NCBI GenBank assembly: GCA_963573315.1
Contig: OY752150.1
Location: forward strand, 558,001 to 622,000
Origin: Entomortierella parvispora
Taxonomy: Eukaryota > Mortierellomycota > Mortierellomycetes > Mortierellales > Mortierellaceae
Length of the DNA: 64,000 bases
Direction of reading: 5' to 3'
In this document: positions 54,087-64,000 of the stretch, piece after piece
How the letters are laid out: each line of letters begins with the position of its first letter
Position numbering within the stretch: position 1 is the first letter of the stretch
Notes under the pieces: generated by a model
The model's database searches: none
What the model was told of the DNA's origin: nothing
What the model saw: only the letters and a program-made list of their open reading frames with translations
Program-made: the position numbers and the translations under genes

Positions 54087-56488
54087 ATGGCTGGTCCGAA
54101 TGCCGACAGACTCATTTACTTCACCGCAGGGGTCTCCCTCGTCCTCATGATGTACTCGGTTGTACGCCATGCCACAACCCTGTTTGCAAGCGAGTCAGAA
54201 GAGACTCGGAATATCCTCGGCATGGTCGAAGACAGTACGTTATCCCTGGCTTGTCTGACCTCTAGATTTGCTCCGCACTCCAGACCTTCAAAGGAACGAT
54301 ATTGACTTCGCACATGTTTTCACATTTCCTTGTTTTTGCCGCAACAGAGATCAACATGGACGCGCTGGCTAAACTTGCGCGATCTGATAGTATCGTTCTC
54401 CAGGGCAGGTACGACCATATTTGACTTTGCCATAGGGCATCCTCTTCGTCCCACTCACGCGACTCTATTTTCCTTATAGTTCTGTTCGGATACTTCTCAG
54501 CAGAGCCATGAAAGGTGCACCAACAGCGCTGTTGTCTTCGTAAGAGGTTTGAACTACTTTCTTACAACTCTTCCCCTCCCCAATTGTGGCGAATAGAACC
54601 GAACCTTCGTTACATCTTGGATACTATAGCTGAATCAGATGACGAGGAGGAGCGATGGAAAGGCGTGACAACGCTACAGTTGCTGACCCGCAACGGTACA
54701 AGACATTGATGGAACTGTGCTGTTTCCCTAGCAAATATGAGAAAGAGAGCCGACTAACCAATGTTTCTTTTTGAATCATCTAGAAAGTAATCGTAGTATC
54801 CTTGTGGAGGCAGGGGCTTTGGAGATCCTCGTTAATGTATTGAAGGACCCAGAAAACAGAGAAAAGTCGCATCGGTACGCGGCGGTATCGGTGTGCGAAC
54901 TAATCACCGCATCAGGTGAGGCGATGGGTTATGTATTACTTTAACGCCACTTTCACTGTGTTTGGTACTTACATTGCTATCCATGTTGTAGAGCCTCGAC
55001 GAAAGCAGGTGGTGCAATACGGGATATTGGAGCCACTTTCGCAATTTCTGGTCAATGTTGAGCCAGCAAATGAACTCCAGTATTGGTCGTTGATGGTCAT
55101 CCACCAATTGGCTCTAACAGGTACAGGACATGGAAAGCTCAAGCGGCAGTATTACACATTCTTCATCTCGATCAGCCTCTTCATACTCACTATTGCTCAC
55201 TATACATGCAATAGAGACTCTACATACTGACCTAATCAGCGTAGGGATAATCAAAACGCTGGCCGAAATGTCTCGATTGTCCTTTGGGAACGCCACCATG
55301 CCAAAGATATGTCTACAGTCGCTGGTTCGACTGATTGTGACTATGGATGATGACGACGACGTACGATACTATCTATGTGAACTCTTGGAATTCGATATTG
55401 TGCCCCTTATCGCCAGTTATATCCGCAGCGGTAAATGCGAGGATTGGTCAAAGTGCTTACTATATACGATCAGAGGGTGTAAACTAACGTTTATCTGCTG
55501 GCCCATTCTATCTGCAGATGACTTTGAACTCGTGTACTGGGCTATCGGATTGATGCATGAGTTTGCAATCAAAGGTACTAGGCAACATGCCACCAGATTC
55601 CACACAATCCTGCGTGCATATACAGGTCTTCAACTCTGCCTAACATGTTTGAATGGTTGTGGACTTTATAGGTGTCGCTCTCGATGATTTCAAAGAAACA
55701 CGAGGATTGTGCCGTTCCATCAACGTGCTGCTGGCAGCGGATGAGGCGTACATATCTCGAGTATTGCTGAGAACAGTGAAGTTTATGATGTTACAGGACG
55801 GTAATACTACCATCTCTTGTTTTCTTTGAAAGTGTAGAGCGTCGATAGCCCCAATACTGACAGGAGACATTGCTTTATTAGTTTCATTTCAGTTACAAGC
55901 TTTGAGTGCTGGAATCGGTATGAGGCTACCGAAATGTCTCGCCTCCAAGGATGATGATGTCAAATATTGGGCGCTGAGTCTTGCCCATGAGTTTGTCCTG
56001 CACCGGCAATGGCGGCAACAATTCATCGAATCAGGCGCCTTTGGGCAGGTGATCAATATCGGACTTTCGAGCGTCTCTAGGAAACCACTGAAGGCTGCAA
56101 GCGAACTTCTTCCAGCCATGAAGTACGTCATGGATATTCTCGTGATGATCTGGAGCTCGAGGTCAGAGCTGGATCTTTTGATGGCGACTACTGGCGTTCC
56201 TGAGGCCACTTGTGTCTTTTTGCAGATGGAAAAGTTGAATGGCGATCTGTCACAGAGCCGACTGGCTGTCGCCCTTGCTGAAATGGCCAACTATTCAGGT
56301 AAAACAAATAACTGACACTACGTTTCCTCTTGGGCTGGTATTCTCATGTCCTTTCGTTTTGTTGAAAAAAACTAAATGTGCTCTTTGTACTGAAAACGAT
56401 AGATGCCCTGGATCAAGGACTGACGCGCTACGGCGTAAATCTCAACAGGCCAGAAACTACAGCCATTGCTGGAATTACAGAAGAATAA
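54087..56488 (+). CDS. Armadillo-repeat protein with N-terminal membrane anchor
   Basis: 496 aa in eleven exons: 54087-54234, 54348-54408, 54480-54514, 54597-54695, 54784-54915, 54992-55120, 55215-55430, 55518-55574, 55672-55800, 55900-56298 and 56403-56488. Most junctions fall in phase 1. The donor at 54515 (GTGCAC) is weak but is the only one that keeps frame; a better-looking GTAAGA at 54540 does not. The N-terminus has one helix (LIYFTAGVSLVLMMYSVV). The rest is helical repeats of armadillo type: SILVEAGALEILVNVLKD, QVVQYGILEPLSQFLV, DLISVGIIKTLAEMSRL, YWAIGLMHEFAIK, YWALSLAHEFVLH, FIESGAFGQVINIGL. It is a probable protein-interaction platform on a membrane, possibly vacuole or ER. I do not recognise a specific orthologue. 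Confidence 0.8.
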
Positions 56489-56530
56489 ACCACGCCATCA
56501 ATGTTCTCCATGAGTCTCGTCCCGTACTGC

Positions 56531-56885
56531 TTTAATAGATCTTGGGCACCTACCGAAAGGATCCCCCCATTGAGAGTGCGTGTAACTTTAAGATCTTGCG
56601 TGCCTGCCAAAAGGATCCCCCCTTTGAAACTGTGTGCAACCTTAAGATTTTGTGCATCTGCCAAAAGGATCCCCTCCATTGAGAGTGTGTGCAACTTTAA
56701 GATCTTGTGAACCTGCCAAAAGGACCCCCCCCCCATTGACAGTGTGTGCAACTTTAAGATCTCGTTCACCTGTCAAAAGGATCCCCCCATTGACGATTTG
56801 TGTAACTTTAAGATCTTGGGTGCCTGCCAAAAGGATCCCCCCCATTGAAGCTGCATGCAACTTTAAGGTCTTGTGAACCTGCTAA
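56531..56885. repeat. 55-bp minisatellite in the convergent 3' region
   Basis: Six to seven tandem units with the word CTTTAAGATCTTG at 56586, about 56640, 56695, 56752, 56807 and 56861 (spacing 54-57). Each is followed by CCTGCCAAAAGGATCCCCCC and ATTGA.AGTGTGTGCAA. A partial unit starts at 56531. The period is not a multiple of three, so the open frames it creates on both strands are not conserved coding sequence. It lies 43 bp after the armadillo stop. Confidence 0.9.
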
Positions 56886-57098
56886 AAAAACGAGAATCAA
56901 AAGGAAATTTGCTCGTTTCGAAATGATTTTTCGAATAAACAGTACGCAAAAGGATCGTTGTTCTTGTTTAAAGGTCATTTATGTATATACAAAAGGTTAT
57001 GACCAGAGCGAGACTAGAGTAGCGATGGTATGCATTCAGAAGAGCGAAAAAAAGAAGAGGTGTGTAGAGACAAAGGATAGGCAAGCGAGGTGAACTTT
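56886..57098. other. Convergent 3' region of armadillo and INTS11 genes
   Basis: AT-rich sequence with no gene. It holds the terminal regions of two converging transcription units. Confidence 0.4.
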
Positions 57099-59278
57099 TT
57101 ATCGGCTCACGTTTAAAGCCAGAGTGACGACCAGAAGAACTCTGGTGGCAAGGTCCTCGTCCTCATAATCCCAACCCACCAACAGTCCACCCTGTTCAAA
57201 ATCATCCTGCGCCGTCGGTGCCCGGATCTTGACACTCCTCACCACGATCGAACTGCCCTCCCTTGACAACTTAATGTGACTTCCAATCGACTTTTGTAAT
57301 GCCACATATACTAGATCCAATGCGTAGCTGTCAGAATCCCAGTCCTGAAAAGAGGTGAGAGTAGCAGAGGCGGTAGCAGTAGGTACTGCTGCAGGCTGCT
57401 CGTTGTTGTCGTCTGTTTCCATGGCGGTCGATTCCTCGGCATTGGTGGCTTCTTCAAAGGTGGACTTCATTTTGCTGGCGGCTTCTTCGACCGAGAGTCG
57501 GAGAGCAGTGGCATTGTAGGGTTTCCTGACCTCGAACCGGACCTTGTGTCTTGCCATACCAACCCGATCCAAAACCTCCTCCGCATCTTCCAGTCGAATA
57601 GGCTTGCCATCATCCATGACCAGCATTCCTTGAATAAGAACCTTGTCCTTGGGTCGAATAGATGAGGCCGCTTTAGGTGGTTTGTGGTTGACCGGTGTTG
57701 GTTCTACATTGTCATCCGAGCTGTCTGACGGACTGCTGGAGGAGGCCAATCCAGGATCCTGCTGCGCTTCTGCCTGTCGGATCAAGTGTTGTTTGAGTAG
57801 GCTGGCTGACATCTCAATGGGGATCACATGGCTAGTCTCCACACTAATCGTCTCTCCGTTCGCGGGGTCAAAGCAAGGGATGCCAAACTCTGTCATAATC
57901 CTCGATTTCAGGAATCCCATGGACGACTTTTCACCATGGACCAAGACCACATTCTTGGCCTCACACTGTCGAATCAATTGCATGATACCCTTGGCGTCCG
58001 CGTGCGCACTGAACGACAAATTCTTGACCTGCAGGTTCACATCCACGCTTGTAAAAGCATCGATGACAATCCTCTTTTCTCCCGCCAAGACCTTCGATCC
58101 GACCGTGCCCGCCACACAGTATCCGGGCATGATGACCATATTCTTGGGATCCGGCGCCCATTTCTTGAACAGCTCCAAAGAAGTGCCACTGTGCAACATG
58201 CCTGGTGTCGCAAACACAACCATAGGTCCCGGAGAATCCAGATAGGACCGATCCCATGCCTTGATGTGTTTGAAATCAAACATGTTCCTGGTCACGAACG
58301 TGCTCTTGATCTTTTCGTTGGTCCAGTTAATAAACAGTCGATAGAAATGGTTCGCCTTCTCTGTCAGACCTGCCGAGAAATAAATCGGCACTTTGAGATC
58401 CATGCGTTCCCAGTAGGTTTCAATCAAGATGCAGAGTTCCTGAGCACGTCCCAACGCAAACACAGGGATGATCACATTGCCGCCGTCTGCCACACAGTCA
58501 TGCACCTTCTTCAAAAAATCACGTTCTCGGGATCGCTTCGAGTCTCGAATCGTGGTAGCATAGGTGGATTCCGTGATTAGCACATCGGGTCGGACCTTGT
58601 CGATCCAAGCACTGCCCAAGTGTCGATCCGGGGTCATGTTGTAATCGCCCGTGTAGACCAGAGATTCCTCGCCGACGCGGATATAAAACATGGCGGCCCC
58701 GAGGACATGTCCTGCATAATAGGCGCAGATCTCGAGGTCGTCATCCACCATGATGGTTTGATGAAGATTTACGGCAATGACCTTCTTCATACAATCCTTT
58801 ATGTTTTGACTGGTAAAGAAATTCCTCTCGCCCTTCCGATCCACAGAAATCTTGCGGTAGTCCTCCAGAAGAATGGGGCAAATGGCCTTGGTGGGGTGAG
58901 TCATGTAGATATTGCCGTCGTAGCCGCACATTTCCGTGAAGAAGGGTAAAGCGCCACAGTGGTCCAGGTGAAAGTGACTAATGATCACACAATCCAGCAT
59001 TTCTGTAAAGTCGCCCGTTTTCGAAATGTAGGAAAAGTCGGGGAATCGGCGTTCGTCTATGGGTTAATAGGACAACAAGAGTGAGCATGTCATTGATACT
59101 CTCCTTATGGTGCTGTGAGTTGCCTCGCATTAAGTGAATAATGAAGAAAAAAAAGGGTACCATTAAAGCCCATATGCATGCCACAGTCGAGCATAATGTT
59201 CTTGCCACCGATTGTGATGAGAATGCAACTGCGACCGACATCCTGGCCAGCTCCAAGAGGGACAATCTGAATAGTCAT
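57099..59278 (-). CDS. INTS11: Integrator complex subunit 11 (metallo-beta-lactamase/beta-CASP endonuclease)
   Basis: Zinc-dependent RNA endonuclease of the Integrator complex, which cleaves snRNA and other nascent Pol II transcripts. 691 aa from exons 59278-59161 and 59056-57099, in phase. MBL motif 1 is DCGMHMGFN; motif 2 is HFHLDH at 67-72; beta-CASP motifs follow ([56 protein letters not shown]). Catalytic His and Asp residues are all present. [17 protein letters not shown] and the [14 protein letters not shown] segment identify INTS11 rather than its paralogue CPSF73. It is about 90 residues longer than the animal protein because of a disordered Ser/Pro/Glu insert (about 430-470) and a Thr/Ala-rich one near 590. 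The Integrator is missing from yeasts and most Dikarya, which makes its presence informative for lineage. Confidence 0.95.
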
Positions 59279-59474
59279 CGTTCCGCCTTTGCAGTCCTGG
59301 TTGGTAGTGGGGGTTGGTTGTTGGCTGATCCTTGAAAGGGGTTGAACACGAAGGAATGAGGAAAAGAAGGGCTTTACAAACAGCGCCACCCGAAATAAAT
59401 TTTAAATTTTTATCCGAATAAAATTATTCAATCTTTTCGCTTTGTAGCCAATGGACACGTCCGCTGTAAGGGTG

Positions 59475-61710
59475 TTATTGTCGCTGGTGCGGCACATGTC
59501 GCGGTTTTTGCTTCTTGGAGGGAGTGAAAATGATGGCCGGACCCTCCTTTCTCTGGACACCTTGGCCTGACATCTTGGCCCTCGCCTTCCGCTTCTCGAA
59601 TTTGATGTAGCCTTGTTTTACGGTGTGGGCAAAGGCAGTGTTGTGGTCCTACCTCGATTGACAAATATAATCAGAATCTGCAAACGAAGGGTGTATAGAA
59701 GCCCTCTCACCTTATAGACTTACCGCAACGCGAAGCAACGCCGATAAGCTGCCCCCCTCTAAAAAGTCGTCGACCCCTTCTGCGGTCTTGGGCAACTCGA
59801 TCATATCCTCTGCGACCGCTCCTGCAACAAAGATCCCAGGTTCGACCTTTGTGACCCTATAGGGCAAAGCTCTCGGACCCACAATGTCCAGGATAATGGG
59901 CGACGGCCGAGGGAAGGACGGGTCCAGGTAGTGGCTCAGCTTGTTCTGGATACTGGCGTTGATACGAATGTTCTTCCGCTGCTGGATTTGAAGCGTGTCG
60001 GAAGAAACTGCTTCAGGTTTGGCCTCCCATGCCACCATATCAATGGGCTTGCCACCTTCAGGACACAGCTGATGCAAGAGGTCAATCTTTCGGCTCCGGA
60101 CGTTAGATTCTGCACCTCCGAACTGACTTTCAATGTCAATACGATCCCTTCTCGTGGCACTTGAACCAAGTTCCCCTACTCGAACCGTCACGTCGTGACC
60201 GTGGAGTATCTGTGCAATTCCTCGCCACACGAACACCTCTTCATGCTCTGAGCTTTTTGTAACCCTGCCATGGCGCAGGATCTCTTCGCATCTAAAATAG
60301 ATAAAATAAAGATATACAAACTCATGAGGTTCGCGCCTTTTCGCTGTCTTTCCCCAAGAAAAGAGAAGACTTACATGAATTCCATCACACAGAATATCCG
60401 TAGTTCCTCTCTCTTTTCCTCATCCTTGCTCTCTGGCCACCCAGTTTCTTCCTCTTCCTCCAGTCTATCCCGTCTACTCGAGCAGAATCGACGAAGGCGT
60501 CTTAGGTTCACTTGTTGACCTACTCTCAGGACTTGGAGCATCTTCCGAAACAGAATCTGCTGTTGATCAGTCACGCAAAAGAATCTGTCGAGGCGTATTC
60601 GTTGAGCATGCTGTCTAAAGTTTGTGAAGAATAGTTCCTGGTTCGGATCGAGTGTGTTGACAATGCCGCTGAGAGCAACTCTAAGAATGGAGACAAGTTG
60701 ACAAAAAGAACGACACTGTCAGCAACGCCGTTGTTGCCAATCGGGACATGAGATCGTCCTCATTTTCAACTCACAGACAATCCTTCTGTTCCACTTTTGA
60801 TGCGTTTTCCCAAGTGTCGAGAATGCTTTTAGCGAATGCATACAGCTCTTTGTTTGTTGTCGTACGAAACAGTGCCGGAGCAGTGATTTCAGGAGGCGAG
60901 TGTCCAAACTATACATGCAGGAGTTTTTTTTTTTTTTTTTTTTTATTCTTCAAATGTGTTAATAATGTTCGACACCAAGACGAGTTGCTGGGTATTCTCA
61001 ACGCGTCATCATGGCAAGGAATGATACGAACCTTTACAAAGAGTCGCATCACCAGATGCGCAAAAGGAGTGCAAGAAACCAAATCGTCCAGTTCTCCCGT
61101 CGTTTTTTCGAATTCATTAATCACTTCCGCCTCCTCAGATCCCTTCCCTACAACAATCGATCCCACTTCTTCTGCAGAGACCTTTTTGGGTACACTGGCC
61201 GACTCGGATGCCATGTCCGCTGTCGCTGATGCAGCTCTCACTGGTGCCACTGTCTCTGGCGCCACTGTCGTGTCCAGAGAGCAACAATTTAGTCAAGCGC
61301 CAACACACATCTCATTCCTTTTCATCACGCTGCATACCTTTAAGAAGGCATGTAATTTCTCGATCAGCGTTTGTGAGTTGTTCAGCAGAGCTTTCCAAAA
61401 CATCCAACTTTCTTTTCCTGACGATTCTGTCCTTGTAGTAGTTATCAAGGTGATCCTGCGTCATGGCCGACGCAGCAGCAGCAGTCCTGCGGACGTGTTC
61501 AGAAGAGCTATTGTTGAGGTCCTGAAGCCATTTCGCCCATTCTCGACGCAAAGTGAAAGAGAACTCCCGGTCCAATGAGCGATATTCGATGTATCCCGTA
61601 GGATCAAATTGTAGGCGGCCTTCCTGTGACAGGAAATATCCCGCTCCCGTCCTTTTCACATTGATCTCTGCTCGCCATCCTACTGCAGCGGGGCGTCCAA
61701 CGGTCGACAT
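59475..61710 (-). CDS. Protein of unknown function with D...ExK (restriction-endonuclease-like) motif
   Basis: 593 aa predicted from six exons: 61710-61338, 61264-61038, 60908-60775, 60680-60375, 60291-59724 and 59648-59475; all phases close. No named family is recognised with certainty. The segment from about 360 to 465 contains EVFVWRGIAQIL, VRVGELGSSATRR, then RSRKIDLLHQ and DMVAWEAKP, then LQIQQRKNIRINASI. Asp417 followed by Glu436-Ala-Lys438 fits the D...ExK active site of the PD-(D/E)XK fold, and the layout resembles large sets of hypothetical proteins I recall from Mucoromycota. The N-terminus (SLDREFSFTLRREWAKWL) and the basic C-terminus (SKKQKPRHVPHQRQ) have no match that I know. A T/A-rich run lies in intron 2. 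An active nuclease is possible but unproven. Confidence 0.65.
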
Positions 61711-61829
61711 TTTTTCTTTGGACACTACACAACTCGTCAACTCGGGTTTATAAAAGAAAACAAAGACTGATGTTAGAACAGACCTAATCTTTTGTAATAG
61801 TGCATTTGTTTTCATAGTTCTGACTGTCG

Positions 61830-62040
61830 TTTGCCAGTCGCAACTGCCCTGCGTCATATAACGAGAACAGGATCATTGGAGGACATGTAGGAGGCCTTTC
61901 GTAGGATGGGCTTCTACGAAATCGCGTGCCACAATACGTGCAATGACCACGAAAACTAACCCATATCTCTTGGGACCTGAAATCAGTCCGTTGGATGCAA
62001 CATCCAACAGAAGTCAGGTTACGGAGAAGGGCAGACAAGT
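61830..62040. repeat. Direct repeat, unit 1 (pseudo-coding on minus strand)
   Basis: About 200 bp matching 62110-62335. Shared words are CCAGTCGCA, ACTAACCCA...CTCTTG, TCCTGAAATCA and CCAACAGAAG. On the minus strand it reads DFRSQEIWVSFRGHCTYCG then RPPTCPPMILFSL, an exon-like frame. Confidence 0.6.
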
Positions 62041-62109
62041 TTGACAGGAGTAGAGGTATCTATAGCACCAGAGTGTGCCACAACTCTTTCGCGGCTTGAG
62101 TCGCGTTCG

Positions 62110-62335
62110 AGTTGCACTCCTTTTACCAGTCGCAGAACGTCCCTGGGCTCGCGTAAGCGTAGGAACGAGATCAATGGCGGACAATGCAGGAGGCCATCAG
62201 TGAATGAAAGCGTGCCGCATGACGGGCAAAGACCGCGAAACTAACCCAAAGCTCTTGAGTCCTGAAATCAATCCATTGGGAAGGTGTCGAGCCTCCCCAA
62301 CAGAAGCCAGAATGCGGAGAGGGCAGGCAAAGGAG
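62110..62335. repeat. Direct repeat, unit 2
   Basis: Partner of unit 1. The same minus-strand frame reads DFRTQELWVSFAV but meets a stop soon after, so it is not functional coding sequence. Conservation at amino-acid level (DFR[ST]QE[IL]WVSF) suggests both descend from an exon. Confidence 0.6.
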
Positions 62336-62674
62336 GTGGAGAAAAATGTGCAGACACCAGAGTCATACCTTGTAAATGAAATGTGCTCGCGAGCAGTAGT
62401 AGTGGTACTTCAACAACGACGGAGACACTTTTCGCTGGCGGTGGCTAATGAACGCGTGGTTTTGAAGATGGCTCCAGGATGCAGAGCAAGTAAGGGAAAA
62501 GGGCCATGAAGGAAGGAGCGAAGGAGCGAATGAAAGGCGGTGACGGATAGAAAATTTAGCAAGGAATTTTTTATTGTTTAATTTATAACTTATTCAAGGT
62601 AAATTGGTAAAGGTCAGTTCAGTTTGCATGCATCTCCATTTCTTTTCCCTTCATTACATCCTCGACATTCGGCC

Positions 62675-64000
62675 ATGCAACAATTGCCTCCGCAGCAACA
62701 GCAGCAACAAGTCCAGCGTTTCTACCGTCAAGAACTAGAACAGTTAGCACAAGTAAGGTTGACACGCCTGCCTCTTACCTCCCTTTCCCGGCAGTATTCT
62801 CTGTAAAAATCATCAGGAGCACAATGAAGATAAAAAGAAATGGAAACGCCAGATCTTATCCATCTTTTGTCTTCCTTCGGAAACAACCTTCTTTCCACCA
62901 ACTTTTCTACGCAAACAGACCAGAGATGCTCTTCGAGCTAAACATCGTCCCACTGGGTCTGATGAATCCGACTCGGATCTGAGCGACAGCTACGATGATG
63001 AACATGCTTCTAGATATTCCACAGAGGCTGCTAGTATGGAGACCCACATTCCAGAGACCAATGTTGGATACCGGCTACTTCTCAAGATGGGATGGAAAGC
63101 AGGGACAGGACTAGGACAAAATGCCTCTGGTAAATGTTTTGCTATGATCGTTGGAGAACTGTGGCCAAAGTCCTTCTATTGTTCCTTAACAGCATACTCT
63201 TGGTCATTTCCGTTAGGACGGACGGCACCTATCCCAATCGAGCGCAAAAACGACGCATTGGGGATTGGAAAGCAGGAAGTCGACCGATGGTACACAGAAA
63301 ACAGTACAGCCCAGAGGAAAGCACTCGAGGTTGAACGGCAGGCCGCGGAGACTGACCATGAAAGGATGAAGCGAGAGGTAAAGAGAACAATCTCAAAACA
63401 AATTCAAACTGGAGATCTACTGGGACAATGGCTCAAAAAAAGAGAATTCAACTTGTTCACTATCTTAGGCACAAGTCGAGCAGCAGAAAGCAATTCAAGC
63501 AGAACTGGAGGCAGTCAAGTCTGCATTTTATTGCGCTCTCTGTGATAAGCAGTATGAACGCATATCTGATTTCGAGGTTCATCTTAGTTCATACGACCAC
63601 AACCACAAGAAGGTGGGCACATGCTTATACCCTTGAGTTGATCTTGTTGCAGATGGATAGTTTGTACGGTTCTAACCTTCTGAGATCTTCTAATAGCGTT
63701 TCAAGGATATGAAAGAGACCAGCCGCGCAGGCGCTGCTAATGCCAACAGCAAGATCAAAGACAAGGAGCGCAAGAGAGAAGAGAGGGAGCTCGCCAGGAT
63801 GCAGGAGGCGGCACTCAAGAGGGCTGGCGTGTCTTCCCTCACTGCTGCAACTCCTCTTTCAACACCTCCACCACCTCCACCCACTGAGAAGCCGTCAGGG
63901 TCGGCTCCAATGTCAGGATTCCAGCCCATAAAATTCTCGGGATTTCAGTCTGTTTGCTCACCTCAGATCGGCGGTTCCAGTTCCTCGCAGGAATCGCGGA
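62675..64000 (+). CDS. G-patch and C2H2 zinc-finger protein (GPATCH8-like), runs off the right edge
   Basis: Probable RNA-processing factor. Exons are 62675-62752, 62919-63129, 63217-63377, 63469-63612 and 63697 to beyond 64000; phases agree. N-terminus: Gln-rich (MQQLPPQQQQQQVQRFYRQE), then an acidic Ser/Asp stretch. The G-patch begins VGYRLLLKMGWKAGTGLGQ and continues RTAPIPIERKNDALGIG after a splice inside the motif. A coiled-coil-like Glu/Lys/Arg helix follows, then one C2H2 finger (FYCALCDKQYERISDFEVHL, SYDHNHKK). The next segment (RFKDMKE, KDKERKREERELARM) is the basic helix usual in GPATCH8/ZNF804-type proteins. The C-terminal part (Pro-rich, GFQPIKFSGF) continues off the window. An in-frame ATG at 62624 could extend the N-terminus by 17 residues. 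Confidence 0.88.

Larger units (their letters stand above)
61711..62674. promoter_or_regulatory. Divergent intergenic region with a duplicated block
   Basis: Region between the D...ExK gene and the G-patch gene. No intact gene; most of it is the direct duplication listed next. CAAGGTAAATTGG-type AT-rich DNA at 62550-62620 precedes the G-patch start. Confidence 0.45.

Noticed and set aside
56428-56860. Open frames with repeated LLAGTQDLKV-like peptides in the minisatellite
   Set aside because: The 55-bp period is not divisible by three, so the frame changes each unit; the peptides are by-products of the repeat.

Overview
This window is nuclear DNA of a filamentous fungus. Genes are split by short GT-AG introns (mostly 57-135 nt), stop and poly(A) signals are eukaryotic, and the gene set is fungal: Zn2Cys6 and GATA regulators, a Kre9/Knh1-type wall protein, the IPC synthase subunit Kei1, Mtc1 and Ndc1. 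Integrator subunit INTS11, abundant Gln/His repeats, long poly(T) tracts and a D...ExK protein of a type I recall as expanded in Mucoromycota all point to an early-diverging lineage, most likely Mortierellomycota or a relative. The lineage call is an inference.

Left third (1-24.5 kb): the 5' part of a cullin gene (minus strand, cut by the window edge) diverges from a large HMT1/ABCB6-type ABC transporter. Then come three co-oriented transcription-factor genes on the minus strand. A short Zn2Cys6 protein and a long Zn2Cys6 protein are paralogues that flank a GATA-type factor; the short one has lost the middle region. Next are a secreted-type membrane SH3 protein and, divergent from it across 2.6 kb of low-complexity DNA, a Kre9/Knh1-like GPI-anchored protein.

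Middle (24.5-35.9 kb): gene-poor and repeat-rich. It holds poly(T) tracts, a decayed LINE fragment, a 169-bp foldback element, two tandem degenerate copies of a multi-exon gene family, and a 5'-truncated LINE flanked by a 14-bp target-site duplication and inserted beside the A-tail of another element. A tRNA-His(GTG) gene closes the region. The gene-family copies carry nine introns of nearly the same sequence (about 76-97 nt, same 5' end, A-run, branch region and 3' end). A tenth copy lies 13 kb away in an unrelated small gene at 46 kb. This looks like an introner-like (self-spreading intron) family and is the most unusual thing in the window.

Right half (35.9-64 kb): ordinary, densely packed housekeeping genes. 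They are an F-box protein, Kei1 (with a 29-nt micro-exon), a family-17 glycosyltransferase, an EHD-type membrane-remodelling ATPase divergent from Mtc1, nucleoporin Ndc1 divergent from an armadillo-repeat membrane protein, INTS11, a D...ExK (restriction-fold-like) protein of unknown role, and a G-patch/C2H2 RNA-processing protein that runs off the right edge. Exon models were built by hand from splice signals and checked by codon phase. The phases close for every multi-exon gene given below except one junction in the cullin gene and the degenerate array.
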